A stretch of 64,000 nucleotides of DNA, from contig NZ_CP115464.1 in assembly GCF_027912515.1 (NCBI RefSeq), forward strand, positions 1,860,001 through 1,924,000, given 5' to 3'. The stretch is from Brevundimonas sp. NIBR10 (GTDB lineage Bacteria; Pseudomonadota; Alphaproteobacteria; Caulobacterales; Caulobacteraceae). The position numbers and the translations under genes were made by a program. A model generated the notes under the pieces. The model was not told the DNA's origin and made no database searches. It saw only the letters and a list, made by a program, of their open reading frames with translations. The first letter of the stretch is position 1. Each line of letters starts with the position of its first letter. Shown piece after piece: positions 62,856 through 64,000 of this stretch.

Positions 62856-64000
62856 ATGAGGACGGGGGGCATGATCGCTGGACTGGCGGCGGCTGCGTTG
62901 TGGGCGGCGGTGCCCGCGAGCGTCTGCGCCCAGGACCCCCAGGCCATCCAGACGGCGGTCCGCCAAGGACAGGGACTGGTCGCCCAGGGCCGACCCGCCG
63001 AGGCCGAACCCCTGTTGCGACAGGCGGCCCAGGACGCACGACGCCTGTGGGGCGACACCTCGCCCGACGCAGGGTCCCTGACCTGGCTCTGGGCCGGGGC
63101 GGTGCGGGATCAGGGTCGGTCGGCGGAGGCGGAGACGATCTATCGCGAGGCCCTGCGGCTGATGCTGGCGACGGATGAGCCGGGGCATCCGATCATCGGC
63201 CGGATCGACAACGACCTGGCCATGACCCTGATGGATCAGGGGCGCTATGACGAGGCCCTGCCGCTGCTGGAACAGGCCATCGCGATCCACACGGCCGTCG
63301 AGGGTCCGGCGGGGGATCAGGCTCTGGTGGCCGTGAACAACCGCGCGATCGTTCTGAAGCGGCTGGGGCGCTATCTGGAGGCGGACGCAGAGTACCGCCG
63401 GGTGCTGGCGGCGCGCGAGGCGGAGGGGGCGGACCCGACCGAGATCGCGACCACGCTCAACAATCTGGGTGCCAACCTGATGATGCTGGATCGCGGGGCC
63501 GAGGCTGAGGTCGCGCTGCGTCGGGCCGTGGCCCTGCGTGAGACCGCGCTGGGGCCGTCTGATCCGTTGACCGGCCAGTCGCTGGCCCTGCTGGCCGGGG
63601 CGGTGGCGGCCCAGGGGCGGTTCGAGGCCGCCGAGGCGATGCAGCGTCGGTCCCTGCTGGCGTTCGGACCCGGCACCGACCCGGTCGAACGGGCGGCGGC
63701 GCTGGGGGCGCTGTCGGACATCCTGCTGAGCCTGAACCGCAGCGGCGAGGCCGAGGCTCCGGCCGTGGAGGCCTTGGCCCTGCTGACCGAGCGGCTGGGC
63801 CCCGATCACCCGGAGACATTGGTGGCCACCGTCGCGGTCGCCGACGTCATGCTGTTGCAGGGACGGCCCGAGGGGGCCGAGCCCCTGCTGGCCGAGGCGA
63901 TCCGCCGCGCGACGGCCCGTCTGGGGCCGAACCATCCCGGGTTGATGCAGCCCCTGTTCCTGCTGGCCCTGACCTATGGGGAGCTGGACCGCCGGGCGGA
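62856..64000 (+). CDS. Exported TPR-repeat protein, C-terminally cut by the window edge
   Basis: The frame is open from ATG 62856 to the right edge (381 codons), so no stop is visible. A signal peptide (GLAAAALWAAVPASVCAQ) is followed by tetratricopeptide repeats of the kinesin-light-chain type, for example IDNDLAMTLMDQGRYDEALPLLEQA, VNNRAIVLKRLGRYLEAD and TLNNLGANLMMLDRGAEA. Repeats recur about every 42 residues. It probably scaffolds a periplasmic complex, or carries a C-terminal catalytic domain beyond the edge. Confidence 0.85.
   Translation, partial: MRTGGMIAGLAAAALWAAVPASVCAQDPQAIQTAVRQGQGLVAQGRPAEAEPLLRQAAQDARRLWGDTSPDAGSLTWLWAGAVRDQGRSAEAETIYREALRLMLATDEPGHPIIGRIDNDLAMTLMDQGRYDEALPLLEQAIAIHTAVEGPAGDQALVAVNNRAIVLKRLGRYLEADAEYRRVLAAREAEGADPTEIATTLNNLGANLMMLDRGAEAEVALRRAVALRETALGPSDPLTGQSLALLAGAVAAQGRFEAAEAMQRRSLLAFGPGTDPVERAAALGALSDILLSLNRSGEAEAPAVEALALLTERLGPDHPETLVATVAVADVMLLQGRPEGAEPLLAEAIRRATARLGPNHPGLMQPLFLLALTYGELDRRA

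Overview
The window is high-GC, gene-dense alphaproteobacterial chromosome, most likely Caulobacterales and close to Brevundimonas or Caulobacter. The evidence is the divK-pleD cell-fate pair, an mreB-mreC-mreD-mrdA-rodA operon, a very large TonB-dependent receptor of the Caulobacter/Xanthomonas glycan type, and the zapA / 6S RNA / 5-formyltetrahydrofolate cyclo-ligase arrangement. I see no phage, insertion sequence, CRISPR array or rRNA/tRNA gene. The organism assignment is inference from gene content only.

Layout. 1-2420: 3'-truncated dinB diverging from divK-pleD. 2427-9533: an envelope-proteolysis block in which a response regulator, a histidine kinase and an S41 peptidase form one minus-strand operon, divergent from an EF-hand protein followed by two more S41 peptidases. 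9671-14217: purT, a lipoprotein, a VOC protein and transketolase on the minus strand. 14313-16881: DUF4164, zapA, 6S RNA, a small membrane protein, the cyclo-ligase and a YmdB-type phosphoesterase. 16967-24290: a DUF418 gene broken by one in-frame stop, purL, a vapBC module with a perfect operator, and several membrane or small proteins. 24357-30070: trmN6, a polyprenyl diphosphate synthase, aspC, a secreted protein with a VTT protein, and a hemerythrin.

30324-36162 is the rod-shape operon, with four-base overlaps from mreC onward. 36302-39549 holds a proline iminopeptidase, DUF423, an MFS transporter and an unknown membrane protein. 39690-42842 is isocitrate lyase facing its probable regulator, an XRE/RamB-like protein. 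42887-50123 is a pectin/uronate locus: uxaC and uxuB, a rhamnogalacturonan acetylesterase and a TonB-dependent receptor. A shared TGACACCGGT motif lies in front of both uxaC and the receptor gene. 50336-51779 contains a coiled-coil protein, bfd (with Fur-box-like sites) and thiE. 51845-57346 has a MASE1 histidine kinase, a cyanide-insensitive-type bd oxidase (cydA, cydB and a DUF2474 peptide) and a proline-rich exported protein. 57354-64000 holds a VOC protein, a thiolase, a thioesterase, an HxlR regulator with a perfect operator, rtcB, a small periplasmic protein and a TPR protein cut by the window edge.

The most informative unusual items are the shared LacI-type operator in the pectin locus, a 26-bp perfect inverted-repeat element after rodA with a relative before aspC, the single-stop DUF418 pseudogene, two genes whose best start codon is non-canonical, and the S41/two-component/EF-hand block. 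I did not find a system I could defend as entirely new.
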